From positions 1 through 10,956 of the forward strand of contig JABFVJ010000385.1 in NCBI GenBank assembly GCA_013362835.1: a stretch of DNA of 10,956 nt, written 5' to 3'. The stretch is from Nonomuraea sp. (GTDB lineage: Bacteria; Actinomycetota; Actinomycetes; Streptosporangiales; Streptosporangiaceae). Below, piece by piece: positions 1 through 5,552 of this stretch. Numbering within the stretch: position 1 is the stretch's first letter; every line of letters starts with the position of its first letter. Under the pieces are notes generated by a model, which was not told where the DNA came from, ran no database searches, and saw only the letters and a program-made list of their open reading frames with translations. The position numbers and the translations under genes were made by a program.

Positions 1-765
1 GCCGCGCTGCCGCTCCTGGCCGCCGCGACGCCGCGGCGCGCCGCCGCTCCTCCCCTGCTGGCCGCGGTGCTGGCCGTGGCGCTGGCGTGCTGGGGCGTGG
101 CGGTCAACCGGTCCGGCCCGGACCAGCCGCGGGTCGCGCATCTGGCGTACGTGCTCGACTCGGGCAGGGGGACCTGGGTGAGCGCCGACGCCGCGCCGCA
201 CCCGTGGGCCGCCGCCCGCGTGCCCACGATGCCCGCCTCGTGGGAGGGACCCATGCCGTACGGGAGCAGGCCGGCCCGCACGGGACCGGCGCCCGCCGTC
301 AAGGCGCCCGCGCCCGAGCTGACGATCCTGGACGAGCGGCGCGAAGGGGACCTGCTCGTGCTGCGGCTGCGGGCCCGCTCGCTGCGCGGGGCGTACCAGA
401 TCGGCCTGCACACCGACGCCGACGTGCGCGGCGGCACGATCGAGGCGCCGGGGCTGCCCCCGGTGCCGCTGCCCCGGCACGGCCGGTACACGGGGGCCTG
501 GCCGTACGAGCTGCAGTTCTTCGCGCCGCCCGCCTCCGGGGTCGAGATCGAGCTGAGGGTGGGCGGCACCGCCCGGCCCCGGCTGGCGGTGACGGACCTG
601 ACGCTGGGGCTCGACGGGATCCCCGGTCACCTGCCGCGCCCCAAGGACGTGGACCTGGCGCCGTTCGACGGCGGCCTGCCCACCGACTCGGTCACCGTCG
701 TCGGCACACCGGCCGGTGGGGCCTACGATGCGCGGCCCGGCGCGGGGCATACGATCAGCAGATGA
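1..765 (+). CDS. C-terminal part of a membrane protein, probably an M28-type membrane metallopeptidase (5'-truncated)
   Basis: An open frame runs in from the left edge and stops with TGA at 763-765, so the start and N-terminal part lie outside the window. The visible part begins with a hydrophobic Ala/Leu-rich stretch interrupted by Pro-Arg-Arg, which looks like the last one or two transmembrane segments (about residues 1-34 of the fragment). About 220 residues of soluble, probably extracytoplasmic, beta-rich sequence follow. This includes a YVLDSGRGTWVS segment and a C-terminal PTDSVTVVG segment. In my recollection these features are typical of the C-terminal domain of actinobacterial Fxna-like M28 peptidases, in which a zinc peptidase domain precedes the membrane helices. 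No catalytic residues are in the window, so the peptidase identity is an inference of moderate strength. The stop overlaps the next start as ATGA, suggesting cotranscription with the Nudix-like gene. Confidence 0.65.
   Translation, partial: AALPLLAAATPRRAAAPPLLAAVLAVALACWGVAVNRSGPDQPRVAHLAYVLDSGRGTWVSADAAPHPWAAARVPTMPASWEGPMPYGSRPARTGPAPAVKAPAPELTILDERREGDLLVLRLRARSLRGAYQIGLHTDADVRGGTIEAPGLPPVPLPRHGRYTGAWPYELQFFAPPASGVEIELRVGGTARPRLAVTDLTLGLDGIPGHLPRPKDVDLAPFDGGLPTDSVTVVGTPAGGAYDARPGAGHTISR
750..755 (+). promoter_or_regulatory. Candidate -10 box (TACGAT) for a leaderless Nudix-like transcript
   Basis: TACGAT fits the actinobacterial TANNNT -10 pattern and lies exactly 6 nt before the ATG at 762. 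The gene has no clear Shine-Dalgarno sequence. This spacing is the known arrangement for leaderless mRNAs in actinobacteria, with the TSS at the A of ATG. No good -35 is visible, and the ATGA overlap could also supply translation by coupling. Confidence 0.35.
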
Positions 766-1298
766 CCGAAAAGACCGAAACCGTGCCGGGATGGCTGGCA
801 CCCGAAGAGCTCGAATCGGTGCGCGGCCAGTTGCCGATCCTCTACATCGACGCCGTTCCGGTGCGGGTGGACGAGACCGGCTTGGTGACCCGCGTGGGCC
901 TGCTGCTGCGGATCGCGGCCGACGGGACGGTCAGCCGGGCGCTGGTCTCAGGACGGGTGCTCCACCACGAGCGCGTACGTGACGCGCTGCTGCGCCATCT
1001 GGAGAAGGACCTCGGGCCCGTGGCCCTTCCCCGCATCCCCGTCTCGCCGCAGCCGTTCACCGTCGCGGAGTACTTCCCCACGCCGGGGGTGACGCCGTAC
1101 CACGATCCGCGGCAGCACGCGGTGTCGCTGGCCTACATCGTGCCCGTCGCCGGTGACTGCAGGCCCCGGCAGGACGCGCTCGACCTGGTGTGGTTCACGC
1201 CGGAGGAGGCGTGCTCACCGGCCGTGCAGCAGGAGATGACCGGCGGGCAGGGAGTGCTGCTGAAGCAGGCGCTGGCCCACGTGGGCCGCCTGACCTAG
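762..1298 (+). CDS. Nudix-fold protein of the DUF4916 type with a degenerate Nudix box
   Basis: The product is 178 aa. It opens with PGWLAPEEL, followed by PILYIDAVPV and a long conserved middle (FTVAEYFPTPG, DPRQHAVSLAY), which I recognise as the actinobacterial DUF4916/Nudix-like family. The Nudix signature G-x5-E-x7-R-E-U-x-E-E-x-G-U is only partly kept: G64, E70, R78, L80 and G85 are present, but the metal-binding glutamates are replaced by H79, K82 and D83. Classical Mg-dependent pyrophosphohydrolysis is therefore doubtful, and the family's substrate is not known to me. I chose ATG 762 because homologous sequence starts there and the longer frame from 87 is a shadow of the upstream gene. 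The start overlaps the upstream stop (ATGA). Its TAG stop lies inside a CTAG shared with the converging amidase gene. No signal peptide is seen, so the protein is probably cytoplasmic. Confidence 0.88.
   Translation: MTEKTETVPGWLAPEELESVRGQLPILYIDAVPVRVDETGLVTRVGLLLRIAADGTVSRALVSGRVLHHERVRDALLRHLEKDLGPVALPRIPVSPQPFTVAEYFPTPGVTPYHDPRQHAVSLAYIVPVAGDCRPRQDALDLVWFTPEEACSPAVQQEMTGGQGVLLKQALAHVGRLT
1295..1298. other. Shared CTAG palindrome: stop codon of two converging genes
   Basis: The bases CTAG give TAG as the stop of the Nudix-like gene on the plus strand (1296-1298) and TAG as the stop of the amidase on the minus strand (1297-1295). The two coding regions overlap by four bases and leave no room for an intergenic terminator. 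Confidence 0.9.
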
Positions 1299-1813
1299 GG
1301 ACGGTCCGCTCCCCCGCGCACCCAGCGGTAGAGGGGGTCACCGGGGCAGTCGGTGTCGTAGCCGTCGCGGTGGCCCTTCACCTCGCGGCCCGCGTCGCCG
1401 TGCTCGCGCAGGTATTCGATGGCGTCGACGAGGGCGTTGAGCAGGTCGTCGTTGGGGTCGGTGAAGCCGGTGTTGCCGAGCAGCGCGAGCACGGCGTAGT
1501 GGTGGGAGTTGAGGCCGGGGCCGTTGGCGGCGGGCAGCACGTGGGGGCCGCGGCCCATGAACGTGCGCCGGTGCGGGCAGCAGACCATGTTGTAGCCGAG
1601 GTCGATGTAGGTCTCGCCGCGGCCTCCAGACATGTGCATGCGCTGGATGTCCCTGACGAGGTCGACGCAGCGGTCGTGGTTGTCCTCGTCCGGCAGGTCG
1701 GCGGGCACCTTCCCGCCGGTGTAGTGGATCTTGACGCCCCTGGTCGAGGCCAGGCGCGTGTAGCTGGTGCTCGGCTTCTTCGCGTGCCAGTCCGCACGGG
1801 TGATCAGGTGCAT
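1295..1813 (-). CDS. N-acetylmuramoyl-L-alanine amidase, PGRP/Amidase_2 fold, without signal peptide
   Basis: The product is 172 aa, the size of a single amidase domain (T7 lysozyme/PGRP type), which cleaves the bond between MurNAc and L-Ala of peptidoglycan. The zinc ligands can be assigned as H30 (in KIHYTGG), H148 (in GHRD) and C156 (in DCPG). The 8-residue His-Cys spacing equals that of T7 lysozyme, Y74 fits the conserved tyrosine, and T154 sits where amidase-active PGRPs have threonine. The N-terminus MHLITRADW enters the domain directly, with no signal peptide, membrane segment or wall-binding module. It is therefore either cytoplasmic (AmpD-like use on muropeptides) or released by an unseen route. 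The start ATG at 1811-1813 has an AGGAGAG ribosome binding site. It lies 83 bp downstream of the sulfatase stop, and its own stop is in the CTAG shared with the Nudix-like gene. Nothing else here is phage-like. Confidence 0.88.
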   Translation of the reverse strand: MHLITRADWHAKKPSTSYTRLASTRGVKIHYTGGKVPADLPDEDNHDRCVDLVRDIQRMHMSGGRGETYIDLGYNMVCCPHRRTFMGRGPHVLPAANGPGLNSHHYAVLALLGNTGFTDPNDDLLNALVDAIEYLREHGDAGREVKGHRDGYDTDCPGDPLYRWVRGGADRP

Positions 1814-1820
1814 GTGGTGT

Positions 1821-1827
1821 CTCTCCT
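1821..1827 (-). promoter_or_regulatory. Ribosome binding site AGGAGAG of the amidase gene
   Basis: On the minus strand AGGAGAG lies 7 nt before the ATG. It is the clearest Shine-Dalgarno site among the minus-strand genes and it fixes the amidase start. Confidence 0.8.
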
Positions 1828-1864
1828 GGTAGGCAAAGGTCTCGCCACCAGAATGTCAACTCAA

Positions 1865-1870
1865 AGTATC
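1865..1870 (-). promoter_or_regulatory. Weak candidate -10 box (GATACT) for the amidase gene
   Basis: The 83-bp gap between the sulfatase stop (1897) and the amidase start (1813) is clearly A+T-richer than its surroundings, which suggests a promoter. GATACT on the minus strand would leave a leader of roughly 45 nt, with a poor -35 (TGGTAA at 1893-1888). A TTGACA hexamer also occurs (1859-1854), but a -10 17 nt downstream (TTGCCT) is poor and would place the TSS on the ribosome binding site. The region is likely a promoter; the exact boxes are uncertain. Confidence 0.3.
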
Positions 1871-1896
1871 CGTGTCATCACTTTTTGTTACCAGGA

Positions 1897-3522
1897 TCAC
1901 GTGCCGCGGGAGTGAGACTTCCATGTCAGCGTGAAGATGTGCGCCCGGCCGCCCGCCCGGAAGCGGGCGCGCAGGGTGAGCGTGCCGCCGTTTTCCGGGA
2001 GCGGGAAGCCGGCCTCGACGGCCGTGCCGGGGTCCACGCGGGCCACGCTCTCCGACTCGGCCCGATAGGGGGCGCGTACGCCCAGCCGCACCCTGTGCCA
2101 GGGCTCGGCCGAGCCGTTGTGCAGGGCCACCACGACCTGGTCGCCGCGCACCTCGGCCCGCAGCCCGTACGGCGTGCGCGGGTCGGCGCCGATCGACCGG
2201 TCGAGCAGGGCCAGCAGCTCGCCGGTCAGCTCGGGCCGCTCGGCGGCGAGGTCGTGGCGTTCGGAGGGGTCCTCGGCGAGGTCGTACAGCTCGATCCGGC
2301 CGTCCGGCCCGGCTCCGGCGATGTGCGGGGAGAACCTGACGGCCTTCCACCGGCCGCGCCGGATCGCCTGGATCTTGCGCGGCCGGTTCCAGACCAGGTG
2401 GTCGTGGGCGGGCGCGCCCGACCCGGTGAGCAGGCCGCGGAAGGAGCGGCCGTCCAGGTGGGCGGGCGCCGGGACCCCGGCGAGGTCGGCCAGCGTGGGC
2501 AGCACGTCCCAGGAGGCCACCGGCCGGTGGATCACGCGGTGGCGCAGGGCGGGCGACCAGGCGATGAGCGGCACGCGGATGCCGCCCTCGTACAGGTCGC
2601 GCTTGTCGCCGCGCAGGGGGCCGTTGGAGTCGAACAGCTCCGGGGTCACGCCCTTCTCGTGGTGCGGGCCGTTGTCGCTGGTGAACAGCACGAGCGTGGA
2701 GCCGGCCACACCCTCCTCGCGCAGGGTGCGGACCAGGGCGGCGACGTCGGAGTCCAGGCGGGTCACCTGCGCGGCGTGCCGCCGGTTGGCCCGGGTCCAC
2801 GGCTCGTCCTCGTACGGGCCGGCGTCGCCGGGCACCACGCTCGGCGCGTGCGGCAGGTTGCTCGCGAAGTAGAGCAGGAAGGGGTCCTCGCCGCGGGTCC
2901 TGATGAAGTCGATCGCCCGTTCCCTGAACAGGTCGGGCGCGTACGACCGGCCGCCGAGGTGCACCTTCGTGCCGTTGTGCCACAGGTAGCGGGGATAGTA
3001 CTGGTGGGCGTGCTTGTGGCCGATGTAGCCGAAGAACTCGCCGAACCCGCGCGCGTTGGGGTGGGAGTCCTGGCCCGCCCGCTCGGGGCCGAAGCCCCAC
3101 TTGCCGACGCAGGCCGTACGGTAGCCGGCGAGCTGGAGCAGCTCGGCGAAGGTCAGGTCGGCGGAGGTCAGCGCGTGCTGCTCGCCGCCCTCGGGGTTCT
3201 CGCGGACGGTGCCGTGGCCGGCGTGCAGCCCGGTGAGCAGCGCGCAGCGCGACGGCGCGCACAGCGGCGCCCCCGAGTACGCCGTCGCGAACCGCACGCC
3301 CTCGTCGGCCAGCCGGTCGAGGTTCGGGGTGTCGATCAGGCGCTGCCCCTGGCTGCCGATCTCCCCCCAGCCGAGGTCGTCGGCCAGGATCACCACGATG
3401 TTGGGCCGTGCGGGCAGTGCGGGCAGCGTCGTGTCCGCCCTGGCGGGGGCCGCTTCGGAGGGAACGGCGAGGGAGGCGAGGGTTCCGGCCAGCATGGCGC
3501 GGCGCGAGGGCCCGTTGATCAC
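1897..3522 (-). CDS. Tat-exported type I (formylglycine) sulfatase
   Basis: The product is 541 aa. It hydrolyses a sulfate ester of an unknown substrate. The N-terminus has a twin-arginine signal (SRRAMLAG, R7-R8, hydrophobic stretch, likely cleavage after PARA at about 29). The sulfatase fold follows: metal ligands D48-D49 in ILADDLGWG; the signature C88-x-P-x-R92 in LCAPSR, where C88 would be oxidised to formylglycine; GKW at 140-142; H225; D283-N284 in SDNGPHH; and K307 in GDKRDLYEGG. All expected active-site positions are present. About 80-90 residues after 450 form a beta-rich C-terminal extension. The start is GTG 3522: an in-frame stop lies at 3577-3579, and the ATG at codon 10 would destroy the Tat motif. 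No Shine-Dalgarno is seen, but a TATCTT box lies 6 nt upstream. Export of a folded, already formylglycine-bearing enzyme fits the Tat route. It lies 114 bp downstream of a sulfotransferase on the same strand. Confidence 0.93.
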   Translation of the reverse strand: MINGPSRRAMLAGTLASLAVPSEAAPARADTTLPALPARPNIVVILADDLGWGEIGSQGQRLIDTPNLDRLADEGVRFATAYSGAPLCAPSRCALLTGLHAGHGTVRENPEGGEQHALTSADLTFAELLQLAGYRTACVGKWGFGPERAGQDSHPNARGFGEFFGYIGHKHAHQYYPRYLWHNGTKVHLGGRSYAPDLFRERAIDFIRTRGEDPFLLYFASNLPHAPSVVPGDAGPYEDEPWTRANRRHAAQVTRLDSDVAALVRTLREEGVAGSTLVLFTSDNGPHHEKGVTPELFDSNGPLRGDKRDLYEGGIRVPLIAWSPALRHRVIHRPVASWDVLPTLADLAGVPAPAHLDGRSFRGLLTGSGAPAHDHLVWNRPRKIQAIRRGRWKAVRFSPHIAGAGPDGRIELYDLAEDPSERHDLAAERPELTGELLALLDRSIGADPRTPYGLRAEVRGDQVVVALHNGSAEPWHRVRLGVRAPYRAESESVARVDPGTAVEAGFPLPENGGTLTLRARFRAGGRAHIFTLTWKSHSRGT

Positions 3523-3528
3523 GGAGGA

Positions 3529-3534
3529 AAGATA
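3529..3534 (-). promoter_or_regulatory. Candidate -10 box (TATCTT) for a leaderless sulfatase transcript
   Basis: On the minus strand TATCTT (TANNNT) is followed by 6 nt and then the GTG start of the sulfatase. The sequence just before the GTG is TTTCCTCC, which is the opposite of a ribosome binding site, so leaderless initiation explains the start well. No clear -35 is visible in the G+C-rich sequence upstream. The rest of the 114-bp gap (3523-3636) holds no other signal that I can support. Confidence 0.45.
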
Positions 3535-3636
3535 TCGGGCCCCCGGCCGAACGCGCGGCGAATGCGGGGCGAACTCTCACGGTACGGGCGCGACCCCCGG
3601 ACAGCGTCGAACCCCGCCAGAGCGGCTGATGATCCG

Positions 3637-4527
3637 TCAGAGAGGGTCGTAACCCCACAGGCGGGAGATTTCGCGCAGTTCGGCGGGCACCTCGCCGGGC
3701 GCGGGGAGCGGGCGGCCGGCGACGACCGTGCCCGCGCGGATCTTGTCCCGCCAGTCGCCGATGCCCTTGACGAACGCGCCGTGGTCGTGGGCGCCGTACT
3801 CCAGCATGGCGGGCTCCCACTCCACCCCGAGGAACGCGCACACCCGGCGCAGCTCGTCCTCCGGCTCGGCGACCAGGTCCTCGTAACGCAGGGTCAGCCC
3901 CTCCAGGTGCGTCCTGGCCTCCTCCAGGTGGGTCATGTACGTCAGCGTGCGCGGCACGGCCTCCTCCATCGGCCGGCGCTCGGGGTCGGCCTCGTGCCAG
4001 GACTGCGTGATCGAGGCCGGGTGCCGCAGCAGGAAGACGAACCTGGCGTCGGGCCAGCAGGTGGCCAGGCGCCGCCAGGCGAACACGTTGCTCGGCGTCT
4101 TCTCCACCAGGATCGGCTTGCCGCTGCGGCTCAGCTCGCGGTGCAGCAGCCGGTCCCACACCAGGTGTTCCAGGTCGGCGTGGGTGTGGCCGAGCAGCTC
4201 GACGGCCTGGCGTACGGGCTCGGTGGGCAGGCCGACGGTCATCCGCCGGAAGTGCGTCTCGATGGGCGAGTGCACCCGCGAGTGGCTGTTCAGCATGACC
4301 CGCAGCAGCGTGGAGCCCGACCGTACGGACGACAGGAGGAAGACGGGCGCGCGCAGCAGCCGGTCATGGGCCGCGTCGACCGGTCCCCGTACGACGTCGC
4401 CCGGCAGCCGCTGCAGCTCCAGCGGCACCTTCGGCGGCGGTTCGGGCGGCTCCTTGCGCAACCGCCGCCGCAGCGTGTACCCGGTCAGCCCCTCAAGCGT
4501 CGCATTGGCCCTGTACTTCCAGCTCAT
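3637..4527 (-). CDS. PAPS-dependent sulfotransferase family protein (Sulfotransfer_3-like)
   Basis: The product is 296 aa and should transfer sulfate from PAPS to a hydroxyl or amine of an unknown acceptor. The 5'-phosphosulfate-binding loop is at 61-75 (PVFLLSSVRSGSTLL). E90 in SPIETHF could be the catalytic base by analogy with tyrosylprotein-type sulfotransferases. The conserved EKTPSN is at 142-147, and the 3'-phosphate-binding segment at 163-176 (FVFLLRHPASITQS) has R168 and S176. No signal peptide or membrane helix is present, so it is a cytoplasmic enzyme. ATG 4525-4527 is chosen; there is no good ribosome binding site, but TAGCTT lies 8 nt upstream. It sits 40 bp after the RpiR-type regulator gene and 114 bp before the sulfatase, all on one strand. 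A Stf0-like lipid, glycan or small-molecule acceptor is possible, and the sequence does not decide. Confidence 0.88.
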   Translation of the reverse strand: MSWKYRANATLEGLTGYTLRRRLRKEPPEPPPKVPLELQRLPGDVVRGPVDAAHDRLLRAPVFLLSSVRSGSTLLRVMLNSHSRVHSPIETHFRRMTVGLPTEPVRQAVELLGHTHADLEHLVWDRLLHRELSRSGKPILVEKTPSNVFAWRRLATCWPDARFVFLLRHPASITQSWHEADPERRPMEEAVPRTLTYMTHLEEARTHLEGLTLRYEDLVAEPEDELRRVCAFLGVEWEPAMLEYGAHDHGAFVKGIGDWRDKIRAGTVVAGRPLPAPGEVPAELREISRLWGYDPL

Positions 4528-4535
4528 GGGCCCAC

Positions 4536-4541
4536 AAGCTA
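4536..4541 (-). promoter_or_regulatory. Candidate -10 box (TAGCTT) for a leaderless sulfotransferase transcript
   Basis: On the minus strand TAGCTT is followed by 8 nt and the ATG of the sulfotransferase. The 40-bp gap after the regulator gene has no Shine-Dalgarno sequence. The spacing is slightly long for a leaderless start but still acceptable. Readthrough from the regulator gene is an alternative. Confidence 0.3.
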
Positions 4542-4567
4542 GACAGGCACCGTGAACCCCAGGTGAA

Positions 4568-5467
4568 TCAGGGCTGTGAACCTCCCCCGCGCCGCCGCAC
4601 GGTGCGGTCGTGGACCACCGCGTACGTGTTGCGCAGAGCCGCCATCGACTCGTCGTAGGAGGCCTGGGCGACCCCGGTGAACAGGCAGTCCACGACCATG
4701 AGCTGGGCGATGCGGCTGCCGAGCGCCCCCGAGCGGAACGGGGTCTCGCGGGCGGCCGTCGTCAGCGTCACGTCGGCGGTCTCGGTGAGCGGCGAGCCGA
4801 GGAAGTTGGTGATCGCCACGGTGGCCGCGCCCGACCTGCGGGCGATGGTCAGGAACTCGACCGTGTCCACGGTCGCGCCGGTGTGCGAGACCGCCACGGC
4901 CACGCACGACCGGTCCAGGGTGGCCGCCGAGGTCCACGCCGAGTGCGCGTCGTGCCAGTTGATCGCCGTACGCCCGATGCGGGAGAGCTTCTGCTGCAGG
5001 TCGAGCCCCACCAGCGCGCTCGCGCCGACGCCGAAGGTGTCGATGCGGCGCGCGTCCAGCAGCAGCGACACGGCCCGTGCCAGGGCGTCCATGTCCAGGG
5101 ATCGCGCGGTGTCGGCGATGGACAGGGTCTCGTTGGTCGCCACCTTGGAGACGATGCCCTCCAGGCTGTCGTGGCGGTCGATGTCGCCCGACACCTCCGG
5201 CAGGTTGGGCCTGGCGAGCTCCTCGCGGGCGGCGGCCCTCGTCAGGTCGATCCTGAAGTCCTTGTAGTGGGCGTAGCCCATGCGCTGGTAGAAGCGCACG
5301 ACGGAGGTGGTGGAGGTCGCGCAGCGGGCGGCGATCTCGGCGATCGACAGGTTGGCGGCGGCGGCCGGGTCGCCGGTGAACACCTCGGCGATGCGCCGCT
5401 CCGACGGCCGCAGCGCCGGCATGGCCGCGCGGAGGCGGATCAAGAGGGTGCCGTCGTCCTCGACCAT
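4568..5467 (-). CDS. RpiR/MurR-family transcriptional regulator with SIS domain
   Basis: The product is 299 aa, the usual length for this family. The N-terminal helix-turn-helix domain covers about 1-78 (PSERRIAEVF, then LSIAEIAARCATSTTSVVRF with the recognition helix near 51-62). The C-terminal sugar-phosphate-binding SIS domain covers about 125-260, with phosphate-loop elements FGVGAS (145-150) and SHTG (194-197). Family members sense phosphosugars; E. coli MurR binds MurNAc-6-P and controls murQP. The gene is divergent from the importer-MurQ-AnmK operon with an 85-bp gap carrying an inverted repeat, so it is the obvious local regulator, with MurNAc-6-P or a related compound as likely ligand (inference). 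ATG 5467 is the only upstream start because an in-frame stop lies at 5471-5473; its ribosome binding site is weak. It may also be read into the sulfotransferase gene 40 bp downstream. Confidence 0.93.
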   Translation of the reverse strand: MVEDDGTLLIRLRAAMPALRPSERRIAEVFTGDPAAAANLSIAEIAARCATSTTSVVRFYQRMGYAHYKDFRIDLTRAAAREELARPNLPEVSGDIDRHDSLEGIVSKVATNETLSIADTARSLDMDALARAVSLLLDARRIDTFGVGASALVGLDLQQKLSRIGRTAINWHDAHSAWTSAATLDRSCVAVAVSHTGATVDTVEFLTIARRSGAATVAITNFLGSPLTETADVTLTTAARETPFRSGALGSRIAQLMVVDCLFTGVAQASYDESMAALRNTYAVVHDRTVRRRGGGSQP

Positions 5468-5483
5468 TCGTCATCCATCCCTG

Positions 5484-5514
5484 TTGAGGAAAATAAATAC
5501 GCAGGTGGTAGGGT
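5484..5514 (+). promoter_or_regulatory. Candidate promoter of the importer-murQ-anmK operon
   Basis: TTGAGG (5484-5489) can serve as -35 and TAGGGT (5509-5514) as -10, with a longish 19-nt spacer. The predicted TSS is near 5521, giving a leader of about 32 nt. TAATTT at 5520-5525 is a second possible -10, without a good -35. Either one would be covered by a protein bound to the inverted repeat at 5495-5524. Confidence 0.45.
5490..5495 (-). promoter_or_regulatory. Candidate -10 box (TATTTT) of the regulator gene
   Basis: The minus strand reads TATTTATTTTCC between the inverted repeat and the regulator start. TATTTT fits TANNNT and would leave a leader of roughly 16 nt. The -35 is not convincing. 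The box adjoins the left arm of the inverted repeat, so autoregulation is plausible. Confidence 0.3.
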
Positions 5515-5524
5515 CTGCGTAATT
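5495..5524. promoter_or_regulatory. Inverted repeat, likely operator of the RpiR-type regulator
   Basis: Arms AAATACGCAG (5495-5504) and CTGCGTAATT (5515-5524) are inverted with one mismatch, and the inner seven bases (TACGCAG/CTGCGTA) match perfectly. The 10-nt spacer GTGGTAGGGT contains the candidate -10 of the plus-strand operon. The repeat lies midway in the divergent region between the regulator and the genes it probably controls. Position and symmetry argue for a dimer-binding operator. I do not know a published consensus that it matches. Confidence 0.55.
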
Positions 5525-5541
5525 TTATGACCTACTGCCCT

Positions 5542-5548
5542 GAGGAGG
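5542..5548 (+). promoter_or_regulatory. Ribosome binding site GAGGAGG of the solute-binding protein gene
   Basis: GAGGAGG lies 4 nt before the ATG at 5553. It is the strongest ribosome binding site in the window, as expected for a binding protein made in excess over its permeases. Confidence 0.8.
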
Positions 5549-5552
5549 CCAC

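Noticed and set aside
1295..1813. Phage endolysin as a sign of a prophage remnant
   Set aside because: No holin, integrase, attachment site or structural gene is near, and similar stand-alone amidases are common in actinomycete chromosomes.
1862..1887. Inverted CAAAGT...ACTTTTTG near the sulfatase end, as a terminator
   Set aside because: The stem is five or six A/T pairs with a 12-nt loop and, read on the minus strand, is not followed by T residues; a promoter region fits better.
3626..3640. Short imperfect palindrome (CTGA...TCAG) at the end of the sulfotransferase gene, as a terminator
   Set aside because: The stem is only four strong pairs plus a mismatch, it includes the stop codon, and no T-run follows on the minus strand.
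1856..4159. Minus-strand open frame (767 codons) in another frame over the same genes
   Set aside because: Its translation is Arg/Pro/Ala-rich and unlike any family; it is a frame shadow of the sulfatase and sulfotransferase genes.
1885..4542. Very long plus-strand open frame (885 codons) across the sulfatase and sulfotransferase genes
   Set aside because: It is antisense to two well-recognised genes, has a low-complexity Arg/Gly/Val/Ala composition and no recognisable domain; such frames arise from G+C-rich third positions.
1897..5467. Sulfotransferase and sulfatase as part of the MurNAc salvage operon
   Set aside because: They are divergent from the salvage genes and have their own candidate promoters; only possible readthrough from the regulator gene connects them.
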